NCBI GenBank assembly: GCA_905182995.1
Contig: CAJJDP010000013.1
Coordinates: forward strand, 1-64,000
DNA from: Paramecium octaurelia
Taxonomy: Eukaryota; Ciliophora; Oligohymenophorea; Peniculida; Parameciidae
Length of the DNA: 64,000 nt
Reading direction: 5' to 3'
Part shown: positions 47,725 to 59,223 of the stretch, one piece after another
Position numbering within the stretch: the stretch's first letter is position 1
How the letters are laid out: each line of letters opens with the position of its first letter
Position numbers and translations under genes: made by a program
The notes under the pieces: model-generated
The model's input: only the letters and a program-made list of their open reading frames with translations
Told to the model about the DNA's origin: nothing
Database searches by the model: none

Positions 47725-50526
47725 TCATGATTTGTTAATAAATCCAAATAATCCTCCTTTCTTTGGTTATGCAGCTTATTATTAATTTTATTATTATGTC
47801 TAATCATCTACTTTTAATTAATTTGAGGTGGCGTTCTAATTATACTATAATATATACAATTGCAGCTTGTTTTGCAGCATCACTAGTGGCAACTTGTTAT
47901 CCTACTTTTTCGGCTGCACCTAAAGCCCAATCTGGAGCACCTGGGATTTAACTTTTTACAGCTGCTTTGGCTGCTTAACCTCCAGCGTTTTTCATTTATT
48001 CTTTTACTTTTTCATCTTCATAAAATGCTGCAACAGTTTTATCAACTTATTAATTGTACTATTATGTTAATGTTTATGAAGAAGATGGTTTATTTGCTTG
48101 TAAAGGATTAGCATTTTATTATGGCACTTATGGTTAGGGAGTTTTTGATGCACCTCCAAATAGATTTGTTTGTTATTTTTGTTATTATTATTAAGTCTGT
48201 TATTAGTTTTATTATTACTATTATTGCTATTATTATTACTATTATTATTATTTTTATTATTGTGCATCAGACATTGAATTTTTGGAGGTATCATTAGATG
48301 TTTGAATGACAGGAGTTTTGGTTGGCTCTTGTTTCTAAGTGTTGACTTAAGGCTTTGGATCTTATTATTTTTATTGTTATTATTATTATTACTATTATTA
48401 AGGCTTATTTTACTAGACCTATTACTATTATTATTCGGCAGCTAAGTCTTCTTAAGCAGATAAGATATATTCGGAGAGACTATTATAATACTATATGATA
48501 CTCAGGATCTCTTTTAATGATTTTTTATGCATTTCTAAAAGTCTCAACTTCTTTATTTAACTTTTTTCTCTCTTCTACTATATTTTAATCTTCACTTATT
48601 GCTTGGAGCAGAGATTGGTTTTACATCAAATTTTATTGCAATTACATAAGCATTTTAGTCTTGAATTAATAATGGATAATTACCTAGCATCCTTTCACTA
48701 AAAAGTAACCAACTAATTTAGGAATATTATCTCTTGTCGATCTAACGACTAATTTAAAATAATGTTCAATTTTATTTTTTAATTCGGCCACCATATACTA
48801 TCCTTTAACAGGTTAAGCTTCTTTGGCAGGTTTACCAAATCTGATATACTATTTGCCAGCCAAATAATTAAAATCATTAGTGAAGACATAGTTCATTTCA
48901 GCATCCAATATATCCTGTACAGAGTTTTAGGCATTTTATTTGCACTCTTAAATAATTTCAAGAACCTATTCCTCCAACATTTTAAGTACAGATGGAATTC
49001 TAAATATGATAGATTTAGTTACGTTTATAATTAATCATCCAAGATTGCTATTGCGTACTCTTCAAGAATTGAATAGGCTTCGTCAATAATATTGAAGGCT
49101 GGTTATTACAATCTTTTCAATTCTGGATTTAATAATGCATAAAATGCATCAACAGGAAGAAATCCAGGAATAGTTAATGCGGAATATTTCTGGATAACTT
49201 GTGTAATATCATCTTCAGAATATTTCTTTAATGCTAGGTAATCAAGGTCATTGAACTCATCATATAATTCTTAAAATAAGAGTTTTATTTTGGCTCCAGC
49301 AGGAACTTGGAAGAAATCATTTTTCCTTGCTGATTTAACCTTTTAATAAGATCCTGTAATTGAGTTTCTAAATCTAACTGAGAATTCATGGATTAGCTTC
49401 CAAATATAATGCATTTTATCCTAAAATGATAGAATTTATATTTACAGAGTCTTCGATTGGCAGACCTGGACCCAAGACATCTAATCTAACTTAGATTTTG
49501 CCAACTCTATTATTTATCTCTCTCATTAGCTCTGGAAGGAAACTTCTAATTCTTCTGTAAAGAATTGTAGTTAATTTTCTAGTCAGAACTTGAGTTCCAA
49601 AGATTTCTCCTGGTATAGTGGAATACACAGGATGGTTTGCAAAAAAGTTTTTTTCTCTAAGAACAGCCTAGATAATAGGAATATTATCATTGATTTCTTA
49701 TTAGGATCTCAATTTCACTCCAACATAACCATATTTCAATGGCACTTCTTCTCCTTTAAGCATTTTGAATGCATTTGTTCCTTAATCCATAATATCAATT
49801 TTAGTCAAGACTCCGATTGTTCGAACACCTTTGATAATTAAGTTTGAATAATACCATCTGGATCTAATTTCTTGGCCAACAGCAATGCATCAGATGTAGT
49901 CATATCAGCATTTGCAGCAACAACACATAATATGATGGCTGATTTGTCTTCACAATATCTTTTGGCCATATTGGTTGTTATTTCTTCGATATTTTATGGC
50001 TAACCTGCAATTGGTATACGAGTGATTCCTGGAAGATCTAATTTAAAAATTTAAGATTTTTCGATACCTACTAAAGTTAGATCAGGACAATTAGGTCCTT
50101 GGACTGCTAAAATTATAGGCTTGTCTATAATGTTTTTAGCCTATCCGCATACCTTATCAGTCAACTCGTTTATTTATTTCCTAACTTCTTCAAAATTAGT
50201 GAACTTTTTGCCTTTGATTTCTTCAACAAACTCTGCTGTTGGTGTGGGACAAACGCTAGCTGGAGCATTAGATAAACGCAATTCTAATGGTCTTCTTGTC
50301 ACAACACCCTAAATTCAATAAAAAAAGAAATTACAGATCCTCTAGGGAGAAAATCTATTCCAACTATATGTTCTAGTAAAGAAGACTTCCCCGCAGATTG
50401 AATACCCAAAACAACAATTCTTGGCAATTTGATATAATCATTTAAACCAATATCTCTTAATTGATCCACTAATGTGATTACTTTTCTTAAATTTTCTAAT
50501 AAGCTCACACCTTATGAATTTGACAT
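47725..50526 (-). CDS. Dynamin-related GTPase with long Gln-rich C-terminal tail, 867 aa
   Basis: Dynamins polymerise on membranes and use GTP to constrict or divide them. ATG complement 50524-50526, TGA complement 47725-47727. Eight introns (50309-50334, 50038-50067, 49829-49854, 49421-49445, 49000-49022, 48660-48683, 48480-48501, 47836-47857) leave 868 codons. P-loop GIQSAGKSS is at residues 41-49, then [32 protein letters not shown], a middle domain ([17 protein letters not shown]) and a GED-like helix region ([18 protein letters not shown] to FRNAQKIIKRDPD). No PH domain or Pro-rich domain is present. Residues ~624-867 are instead Gln-rich, with Q runs, then an Ala-rich block ([20 protein letters not shown]) and a last motif [12 protein letters not shown]. 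Similar lack of a PH domain is seen in Drp1/Vps1-type dynamins. Confidence 0.92.
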
Positions 50527-50570
50527 AAAAATTAATATTTAATATCATATTATTTTAAATTACCCTTATA

Positions 50571-50850
50571 TCATCTTTTTTTATAATCTATATTTTTTCT
50601 AATTAGATCAACAAACTCAAGGTTTAGCTCTCTCGTAGAACTGCACCAATGTCTAATTAAACTTCCATCAAAATAAAAAAAGTTATTGATAAATAGAGTG
50701 GAAGAAGACTCCTTATTCAAAATTTAATGAATTGAAAAAAACAGTTGTAGTGATCCTAAATTCATTTTCAAAGATAGAGTCCAAATCAAAAACTTCGTAA
50801 TATTGAAATTTATACGCATTCAATAATCTAAAAAAGGAAGATAATTATTT
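50571..50850 (-). pseudogene. Short C-terminal coding remnant, unknown protein
   Basis: The minus strand reads YKFQYYEVFDLDSIFENEF then TRELNLEFVDLIRKNIDYKK, ending at TGA 50571-50573. One base too many in the T7 run (plus-strand A7 near 50687) separates the two halves. No in-frame ATG was found upstream. It sits 44 bases from the dynamin start. Either a truncated relic or a small gene with an unrecognised first exon. No family recognised. Confidence 0.35.
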
Positions 50851-51197
50851 TTATTAATCCTTTAATTTATATGAAATCGAAATTTATATACTAATAATAT
50901 ACAATTAAAACAAATATTACATAATTCTAAATCTCTTCCTTTCAAATAGCAACTAAATTATTTAAATACTTATTTGATTACAAAAAGCATTTTTTGAATT
51001 TGCAGAAGGGAGAGAGTTTATTAAGTATAGAGTGGTAGTTTTTCAAATTTTAATAAATTGTGACATAATTATTGCAATAATTAATAAGAGAATTTCATTA
51101 TATGTTCTAATTTGGTTAAATTCGGAATTAATAATTAGGTTAATTAATTTTTATAAAATTTCAGAGTATATAAACTAATTTATTGAAATGTTTTGTA
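50851..51197. other. Intergenic AT-rich region
   Basis: About 350 bases with no coding signal; it precedes the secreted protein gene. Confidence 0.5.
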
Positions 51198-51737
51198 ATG
51201 TATAAATATTATTTCTCATTATTGTTGATTACATTACTAATATCTTAATCATACAGCTAAGTTTATGATTGCTAAAGAGTCAAAAAGCTCAAATCTATCC
51301 TTAGAGGCAACTACAAAAATGTTATAAATTATGAGAATGGCTCTTTGCTGCTTAGTAGAAGTTAAAATAATTTTAATGGAGCAGAAAACCTTAATGGACT
51401 GCTTTTTAGAAATGAGATATATGATAATTCAGCTAATCTAAAAGGTACTTATTGCATCATAAGCCATTCTATACATATAGATTTGAGATAAAATTATGAA
51501 CTAAATAATCTTATCATATGGCTATGGGATGCACAAACGAGATATTATGATCTTATAGTATATGCCATATACTCTGAAAAGGAAACAGTTATTTTTGATT
51601 AGGTATCTGCAAAAGCAATCATCCATATTTAATTTCCTTTTCAGATTGTTAAACAATTTAGAATATATAACAGAAACGGAAACACTTCTTCCTAAACAAC
51701 AAATATCATTAAGATAGAGGCATTTTATAGAGCTTGA
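51198..51737 (+). CDS. Secreted discoidin-like protein, 179 aa (family member 1)
   Basis: ATG 51198 to TGA 51735-51737, single exon of 180 codons. A signal peptide (YYFSLLLITLLISQSYS) is followed by one ~150-residue domain shared with the genes at 58259 and 63486: RGNYKNVINYENGSLLLS, the strand IHIDLRQNYELNNLIIWLWD, TRYYDLIVYAIYSEKE and a final IIKIEAFYRA. The pattern (ligand-binding first loop, then I-DL...Y.LN.I.IWL.D...Y...V) matches the galactose-binding/discoidin-like fold of BTBD9-type C-terminal domains. Here it stands alone and is probably secreted. Function unknown. Confidence 0.75.
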
Positions 51738-52092
51738 ATACATGGAATGTTATTAGATTATTACTTTGAAATATCTATATTTAAATAATACACTATAATT
51801 AATATAAATCAATGTATTTTATTAAGAGAAACTGGTTATATTATTTATATATTAATAGCAAGTGAATTCTTGTCTTAAAAGAGCTTGTAAATTCAAATTA
51901 TTGAAAATTTTGTGAATATGCTTTTAACAACAGAAATGACTAAATTACTATGTTTAAAATAAAGAGAATATGGACGCCTTAATCTAATTGAAATCCTTAT
52001 TTAGAATTTATTTATGAATAAATATTTTAGAAATAAATTAATTTTAGTATTATAGAAATATGATTGTATAATAAAATATAAAATTGATTGAT
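51738..52092. other. Intergenic AT-rich region
   Basis: About 355 bases between two plus-strand genes; nothing recognised. Confidence 0.5.
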
Positions 52093-52764
52093 ATGAATTA
52101 AAAAATCAAAAAGCACCATGAAGTTTAATCTTCAGCTGCAAATCAGCATAATCAATATTTAGATGCAGATGAAGTTGCTGAATTGATAAAGAATGTGAAT
52201 CTCTCTAATTTATATCTTCCTTTTAGTATATTAACTTCAACATTAGAGTGGTATGTCAGAACAATATCTGATGAGATTTATAAATTAAGCTTTTTGAACC
52301 AAAAAAAGTTTAATAGAGCAAAAATATTTTGGCCAAGTTAGTATGAAAATCAAAAAGACCTAATATTATAATATCTCAATTAATTTGATGGGCATGATTT
52401 AGAGGATTACTTTGATGTAATTATTAAGATTCAAATGACAAATGAAAAAGCATTGATTTTGAACTGCTTTTTAAATAGTTTTACATTTTAAGTTGAAGAA
52501 AAAGAAAGAAATAATTTTTCTAATTAAAAGGGATTAGAATTGTTTTATGAGAGAAAGGAAGTAATTATGATTGGCTGTGAAAATGACTTAAGTGCCTTGG
52601 TAGATTTGACAAATCTTCTTTGCGAAAAATATATATACTAGAGTCAATATTAGGAATAGCGGGAGATTATTAAATTCTCTTAATAAGAATTATACAAAAG
52701 ATTGATTCCCATATTGTAAGAAGAGACTTTAGTTGTTTTATATGAGCTTTATAAAGATTTATGA
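52093..52764 (+). CDS. Unknown helical protein, 223 aa
   Basis: ATG 52093 to TGA 52762-52764, single exon of 224 codons. The start is polar (MNQKIKKHHEVQSSAANQHN), followed by helices such as DADEVAELIKNVNLSNLYL and TSTLEWYVRTISDEIYKLSF, and a final leucine-rich helix (LIPILQEETLVVLYELYKDL). No membrane segment, signal peptide or catalytic motif. Not assigned to a family. Confidence 0.65.
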
Positions 52765-53429
52765 GAATTTTGTTAAATATTTCTGTATTTTTCTTTAAAG
52801 AAAATCTTAGAAACGAAAAAAATTTGAGAATTAAAATAATAATTTAATGATTTCCTTAAAATAATCAAAGTTTTCCAGAATTGAATTGAATATCTTTGAG
52901 TGATTTATATCCTCTAAAATAAAACTCAAATATAATCCATGATAATTATTTCTCCCTTTCAGAGTGTTATCAAGAAATGAAAGATTTTTTTAGGTTTAGA
53001 ATTATACTTAAATTATAATAATATATTCAATTTACTCTTTCAGGTAGAAATAGTGATGAATATAAAAGCACAAGTCATAGTATTTATATTTGACTAGTAT
53101 AAGTTTAATATTTAACTAACTTTATTATATTAATTTAAATATTAATATTAACCTATATAGTTTGCCATGTCTTGATTTAAAAAACTAATCAAAATTTTAT
53201 GATTTCTGAATCTTCAAGGTTTGATCCAAAAACCCTTTAGTTAAGTCACAAAAATCGAACAATTTGCCTCATACAAGTCATGAGGATCTCTCAAGTTTGT
53301 TATAGATATACATATTTTAATAATTATTCAAATTTGATTTTTGCCTAATTCTAAAGTTTATTATTATAACTGGGTATCAATGATCATTCAAGATTAATAA
53401 TTTGATTAATAATTAATATAATTTTAATA
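52765..53429. other. Intergenic AT-rich region
   Basis: About 665 bases without a coding signal in either strand. Confidence 0.5.
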
Positions 53430-54121
53430 ATGTCATAGTTATCTGAATCCTCAGAGTTATTTGTAAATTGTGATGAAGAAGTTACTGTAATCTGTAGAAA
53501 GCTGCAACAAATTCTTACTACTATTGATACTCAAGAAGATAAAAATTTTGCATTGAAGGAAGCACAAAGTTGTATTGATTCAGCAAATGAAAATGTAAAT
53601 ATTATTATAACCAAAGTTAAAATAAATGGAAGTGGAACTATAAGGTTATGCAAAGAATATTAAAGATAATTTAAAATAGTAATTTAATTTGCAAAAAAGA
53701 AAATTGGATGAAATGAATAAGGTTTATACTCAAATGAAATCTAAGTATGAAACTTAAGCATCCAAAGAACTCTTATTTGGTAAGGATTACTAAAGGTAAA
53801 AACTTCTTAAAGAGCAAGAATAAATATATGATTAAAATATGAAATTATAAGATGCTAAGATGGTTATTTATGGAGTAGAAAAGGAAGCTAATGATATTTA
53901 ACTTAATCTTCGTAGACATACAAATATAATAGCTAATAATATCGAAAAATAATAGCGTAATTATATCTATAATAATTTTAGCTATTAGAGATGCATTAAG
54001 TAACTCATATGCATTAATTAAAACAATGTAAAATCGAATAAGGAATAACAAATTAGTATTATTTGTTGTGTGTGGAATCATTTTATTAGCAATTCTAATA
54101 ATTCTGTTTATGCATATGTGA
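53430..54121 (+). CDS. Vti1-like Qb-SNARE, 214 aa
   Basis: Vti1 SNAREs take part in fusion at Golgi and endosomes. ATG 53430 to TGA 54119-54121; introns 53595-53616 (22) and 53957-53981 (25); 215 codons. The N-terminal three-helix region starts ELFVNCDEEVTVICRKLQQI. The SNARE motif is around VIYGVEKEANDIQLNLRRHT to SYALIKTMQNRIRNNK, and the C terminus is a single membrane anchor (LVLFVVCGIILLAILIILF) with only four residues after it, the usual tail-anchored layout. The length matches the family (~215-230 aa). Assignment to Vti1 and not another Qb type (for example GOSR) is by overall layout and is less certain. Confidence 0.75.
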
Positions 54122-54520
54122 AACATTTGATTTAGTTAGAATTGTTATGATTATATCATGCTATTATATAATTAGTTAATAGTAAATCTTCTGATTCTTA
54201 ATAACTTCAAAGAATAATTTCATATTTATCTAATTATCAAAAATATTAATAAAAAAAAAAGAATTGATGATTAGCTATAAAAATTATTTATTACTTCTTC
54301 TATATCTAAAGGGACATTAAATGATACGCATATTATTGTTACTCTTTAGTTAACTAATATTAGTAATCCTTTTTATAATAAGTATTTATGATTGAAGATT
54401 GAAAGGTAGAAACACTGATTATTATGGCTTTTGGGGAAAATTGCAGTTCATTAAAGATTTCCTTTCTGCTCTTAATTTTAATTATAAAAATACACATTAT
54501 TTTAATTTCAAAATTTACAA
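54122..54520. other. Intergenic AT-rich region
   Basis: About 400 bases between two plus-strand genes; no feature seen. Confidence 0.5.
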
Positions 54521-55015
54521 ATGAAGGAAGCAACTAATATTAGCGACGAAAAAAGACCTTTGGCATCTATTCCATTATAGACATTCCTTTATTTTGATTA
54601 TATTTTTACAGTATACAAATCATAGTCATATTTAGTACATCTATTTCATAATCGAAATAATTGTCTTTATTTACAAAGGTTATGGATTATTTTATCCTCC
54701 AAATAAAATAGGAATAGAAATATTTTTACAGTTTCTATTAGCATTTTGTCAATTTCCTCGATTGATATTAGGATCAATAGGCAATAAAACAGAATCTCCA
54801 TCCTAAATTTTATGGTAATTGGACATTACTATCATAGGTTTGTTTTACTAATTTTTCCTTGCATATTCTTCTACATATTTTTCATAGTGTTGTAAACATA
54901 TGTGGTTATTTTGGAAATAATAATAAATGTGATTGGTTTGATATTTATCATCTTTGAATTGCTATTTAGTTTATCAGCATTTTTAACCTTCAAAAATTAT
55001 GAGAAGCAGCAATGA
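54521..55015 (+). CDS. TMEM216: TMEM216-like ciliary transition-zone membrane protein, 148 aa
   Basis: TMEM216 belongs to the MKS/tectonic complex that gates entry into cilia at the transition zone. ATG 54521 to TGA 55013-55015; introns 54611-54635 (25) and 54815-54837 (23); 149 codons, close to the human protein's ~145 residues. Four hydrophobic helices are present: SIPLQTFLYFDYIFTYIYF, GIEIFLQFLLAFCQFPRLIL, ILWFVLLIFPCIFFYIFF and VIGLIFIIFELLFSLSAF. The segment LQTYVVILEIIINVI corresponds to the family's conserved LQTYV..LE motif. The sister protein TMEM17 is the main alternative; the LQTYV motif and length favour TMEM216. Confidence 0.88.
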
Positions 55016-55087
55016 TTTGAAATTAATGATATTTTTATATAGTTAATTAGCAATGATTAATTTCCATTATAAATTTAATATTATAAA

Positions 55088-56356
55088 ATGGAGGACGATA
55101 GCAGAATAATAAATGATGATGAATCGTGCATCACAAATGATTGTTAAGTGAACGAGACTTAAATTAAATAGTATAAAAAAGTTAAATTGTTGGGAGTTGG
55201 AGCATATGGAAAAGCCTATCTTGTTTCCTCTGATGATTAAGATGAAATTAAATATGTTATGAAAGTAGTACCTTAATCAGTTTCGGCAAATACAGAAGCA
55301 TCAATATTATAAAATTTAAGACATGATAACATCATCTAATATGTCGAAACCTTCATAGATAATAAAGATAGATTATGTTTAATTATGGAATATGCAAATA
55401 GTAATATACTTTAATAGTAATCAATTAGATGGTACTCTAGGCTAATATCTAAAATCAAGAACACAGCCTCTGCCTGAAGCATAAATAGTTGATTGGTTTA
55501 CATAATTATGTTTAGCTTTGCAATGTGTACATTCTTAAAAGATAATTCATAGAGATATCAAATCTGAAAATGTTTTTTTACATGATGACAAAATTAAATT
55601 GGGAGATTTTGGAATTGCTAGATCAGTTGAATAAGATTTGGCAACTACATTTATAGGCACCCCCTATTATATTTCTCCAGAAATAATACAAAATTAACCT
55701 TATTCATATAAAAGTGACATATGGTCTTTGGGAGTACTTCTCTATGAAATGTGTACATTTAAATATCCATTTACTGCTGATTCATTACCTGCTCTAGCCA
55801 ATAAGATCATGAAAGCAAAAATATAACCAATTAGCGCATAGTTATATTCATAAAATATGAAAAATTTAATATAACAGCTTTTGTAATTAGATGCAAATAA
55901 GAGACCAACTATAGAATAAACCTTATGTATATAATTTAACCATAATTTAGAAAATGCTGTAATCCAAAATAGAATTAAATAATTAAACATTAAGTAACAA
56001 CAAATCATAAAAATACCTGTTTAACCAATGCAAAGTAAAGATAATTTTAAAATTAGAGAAACAATAACATTAAGTTGTTATAAAAAATGATGAATACACA
56101 TAAAATAAAAAATTATCCCGAGAGGAATAATAAAAATTCATGAGAGAAGATATTTAAAAGAAAGTAAATGTTATTTTAATATAGAAATGTCAATAAAAAC
56201 CTTAAGAAGTAGTTATAGAATTATTTGGTTAACCAAAAGTAAAATAAGATTAGCCTTAATAGTAAATTAATTAAATAGATAAAAAATTACCAAAAAGAAG
56301 AGATATTCCAGTCGAAATTTATTTACCTTTTATATCTAGATCTGAGTTTTTAGATC

Positions 56357-56391
<35 letters not shown>

Positions 56392-56527
56392 TAATAATAA
56401 TAATAATAATAATAACTACCTTAACAGAGTTAATCTCTAGATATAGTGACTAACAATAATAATAATGAAACACAATTAGAAAGACAAACTTCTGAAAACT
56501 CATTAAATTAAGATTTGTCAAATTAAA
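55088..56527 (+). CDS. NEK-type protein kinase, first copy (3' cut at contig end)
   Basis: ATG 55088; introns 55401-55428 (28) and 56035-56056 (22). The kinase domain lies near residues 28-290: Gly loop [14 protein letters not shown]-type lysine in YVMKVV, catalytic loop [14 protein letters not shown] in [18 protein letters not shown] in the activation segment, and [14 protein letters not shown]. These fit the NIMA-related (NEK) family, which is expanded in ciliates and controls cilia length and basal bodies. After the kinase the tail is Gln-rich with a 20-residue poly-Gln at 56356-56415. The copy stops at the N at 56528. The complete tail is in the next entry; combined, the gene is 571 codons. 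Confidence 0.85.
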
Positions 56528-57713
56528 NTATAAAAAAGTTAAATTGTTGGGAGTTGGAGCATATGGAAAAGCCTATCTTGTTTCCTCTGATGATTAAGAT
56601 GAAATTAAATATGTTATGAAAGTAGTACCTTAATCAGTTTCGGCAAATACAGAAGCATCAATATTATAAAATTTAAGACATGATAACATCATCTAATATG
56701 TCGAAACCTTCATAGATAATAAAGATAGATTATGTTTAATTATGGAATATGCAAATAGTAATATACTTTAATAGTAATCAATTAGATGGTACTCTAGGCT
56801 AATATCTAAAATCAAGAACACAGCCTCTGCCTGAAGCATAAATAGTTGATTGGTTTACATAATTATGTTTAGCTTTGCAATGTGTACATTCTTAAAAGAT
56901 AATTCATAGAGATATCAAATCTGAAAATGTTTTTTTACATGATGACAAAATTAAATTGGGAGATTTTGGAATTGCTAGATCAGTTGAATAAGATTTGGCA
57001 ACTACATTTATAGGCACCCCCTATTATATTTCTCCAGAAATAATACAAAATTAACCTTATTCATATAAAAGTGACATATGGTCTTTGGGAGTACTTCTCT
57101 ATGAAATGTGTACATTTAAATATCCATTTACTGCTGATTCATTACCTGCTCTAGCCAATAAGATCATGAAAGCAAAAATATAACCAATTAGCGCATAGTT
57201 ATATTCATAAAATATGAAAAATTTAATATAACAGCTTTTGTAATTAGATGCAAATAAGAGACCAACTATAGAATAAACCTTATGTATATAATTTAACCAT
57301 AATTTAGAAAATGCTGTAATCCAAAATAGAATTAAATAATTAAACATTAAGTAACAACAAATCATAAAAATACCTGTTTAACCAATGCAAAGTAAAGATA
57401 ATTTTAAAATTAGAGAAACAATAACATTAAGTTGTTATAAAAAATGATGAATACACATAAAATAAAAAATTATCCCGAGAGGAATAATAAAAATTCATGA
57501 GAGAAGATATTTAAAAGAAAGTAAATGTTATTTTAATATAGAAATGTCAATAAAAACCTTAAGAAGTAGTTATAGAATTATTTGGTTAACCAAAAGTAAA
57601 ATAAGATTAGCCTTAATAGTAAATTAATTAAATAGATAAAAAATTACCAAAAAGAAGAGATATTCCAGTCGAAATTTATTTACCTTTTATATCTAGATCT
57701 GAGTTTTTAGATC

Positions 57714-57748
<35 letters not shown>

Positions 57749-57884
57749 TAATAATAATAATAATAATAATAACTACCTTAACAGAGTTAATCTCTAGATA
57801 TAGTGACTAACAATAATAATAATGAAACACAATTAGAAAGACAAACTTCTGAAAACTCATTAAATTAAGATTTGTCAAATTAAA
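55172..57884 (+). repeat. Contig overlap 5: 1356 bases repeated across N at 56528
   Basis: 55172-56527 recurs as 56529-57884 (offset 1357) and abuts the single N on both sides. Confidence 0.95.
56356..56415 (+). repeat. (TAA)n microsatellite encoding 20 glutamines
   Basis: CAA, ten TAA, CAA, eight TAA: 20 in-frame Gln codons, 18 of them reassigned stop codons, inside the NEK kinase tail. The same run recurs at 57713-57772 in the overlap copy. Confidence 0.9.
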
Positions 57885-58207
57885 AGGTAGAAAAGTAGAT
57901 CTCCAAAAAATAAGAAAGCCTCAAATGTGTTCCCTAAGACACATAAATTGCATAGAAACCAATTATCAAATTAAGTTTTGAAAGGGCAGAAAAAATAAGA
58001 ATGAATTTGGAATAGGCTTTCGGAACTGATTCATTCTTAAAGGTATACCAAATTTTTAGAGGATTAAGAGAACAATTTAGTGTAGATGAAATATTTCAAC
58101 AATATGGACCTACTTATGAGAGTTTGATTCCAGATATTAATTAGTAATGTATGTAGGAGTAATTATCAAATTTATTTATATTACTTGAATTTGATTTGGA
58201 TCAATGA
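56529..58207 (+). CDS. NEK-type protein kinase, second copy (5' cut, complete 3' end)
   Basis: 56529-57884 repeats 55172-56527 (introns 56758-56785 and 57392-57413), so this is the same gene on an overlapping contig lacking the first 28 codons. From 57885 the unique end of the tail continues (VEKQISKKQESLKC) to a short helical module ([19 protein letters not shown], then [18 protein letters not shown]) and TGA 58205-58207. The tail module contains [16 protein letters not shown] and may be a regulatory or dimerisation region. It should not be counted as a second kinase gene. Confidence 0.8.
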
Positions 58208-58258
58208 AATTTATATTCAAAGGCTTTATGTATGAATTTTAGATATTAATAATTAATT

Positions 58259-58795
58259 ATGCAAAAGATTATATTGATTATTTATCTATTATTTGTTATC
58301 ACCAACTCCGCCACAACCTACTCTGATTAAGATTTGATGATTTTGATTGAAAGATCACAAATTCGAGGAGATTACTAGGATGTTGTAAATGAAAGAAGTG
58401 GAGCTTTGATTTCAAATGCTAGACAGTTAACATTTTATGGAGATCAATTTAATAACAGTCCATTAAGAGATGCCATCTATGATATTGCTGCCGGTAGCAA
58501 AGGTTACGTTTTAGCACCGGTGCTAGGAAAAATAAGGCTTGACTTATTGTAAGAATACGAAATTAATACTATTGTAATCTGGTTTTATGACCTTACAGCA
58601 ATTACTTATAAGTTTAAAGTAACACTAGTTTACCCTGATGACAGCGAAGAAGTTGTTTACACTAATTCTTCAGCAGCTGGTGGAATTTATAGAGTAACAT
58701 TTAACGATTCTTTAGTGAAATCATTTTTAATCACTGATATTTCAGGAACTTAGCCCTTGTAGGTAATTAAGATTCAGGCATTCTATGCATTTTGA
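58259..58795 (+). CDS. Secreted discoidin-like protein, 178 aa (family member 2)
   Basis: ATG 58259 to TGA 58793-58795, single exon of 179 codons. Signal peptide (KIILIIYLLFVITNSATT) followed by the domain shared with 51198 and 63486: RGDYQDVVNERSGALIS, the motif NNSPLRDAIYDIAAGSKGYV, IRLDLLQEYEINTIVIWFYD and the C-terminal VIKIQAFYAF. The layout suggests a single galactose-binding-like domain exported from the cell. BTBD9-type discoidin domains are the closest family I know. The ligand is unknown. Confidence 0.78.
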
Positions 58796-58869
58796 TGAAT
58801 TAATATATTACACAAAGAGAATAATTATGCCATAATATTATTTATTCAATTTATATAATTTTTCTACTA

Positions 58870-59058
58870 ATGTATAAAGATTTATATGACGATTCTTCTG
58901 ATGACATAATAACATTAATATTATTCTAAAATTACTTAAAAGAACAACAGGTTTGTTTATTATAATGGGATTTACTCTTTTTTCAAAATTAAAAATTTCT
59001 ACATTAATAATATAAATTATAGCATCAATACATAATCTTTATCTTATTTAATGTATGA
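58870..59058 (+). CDS. Small unknown ORF, 62 aa
   Basis: ATG 58870 to TGA 59056-59058 (63 codons) with an acidic start (MYKDLYDDSSDD) and a Gln-rich, aromatic rest (NYLKEQQVCLLQWDLLFFQ). No family recognised. The length could arise by chance in this code, but the start composition is protein-like. Its 3' part is repeated at 61168-61284 in the overlap. Confidence 0.35.
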
Positions 59059-59223
59059 ATAACTATTGTAATTCTGATATTATATCGACATTAAATAATA
59101 TTTTTTAATAAAATTCTTATGGGAAGATGTAGTCTCTTGAATGGCTATAAAATAAATCAATAATTCGCACTACAAGATTTCTTTTTCTTTAATTTTTCAA
59201 ATTATAATATTTTATAAAAATTC

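Noticed and set aside
47763..47951. Plus-strand frame of 62 codons with an Ala-rich end
   Set aside because: It is the antisense of the Ala-rich block in the dynamin tail.
56000..56110. Premature end of the NEK kinase at TGA near 56089
   Set aside because: Removing a 22-base intron at 56035-56056 restores a long Gln-rich frame that continues to 58207.
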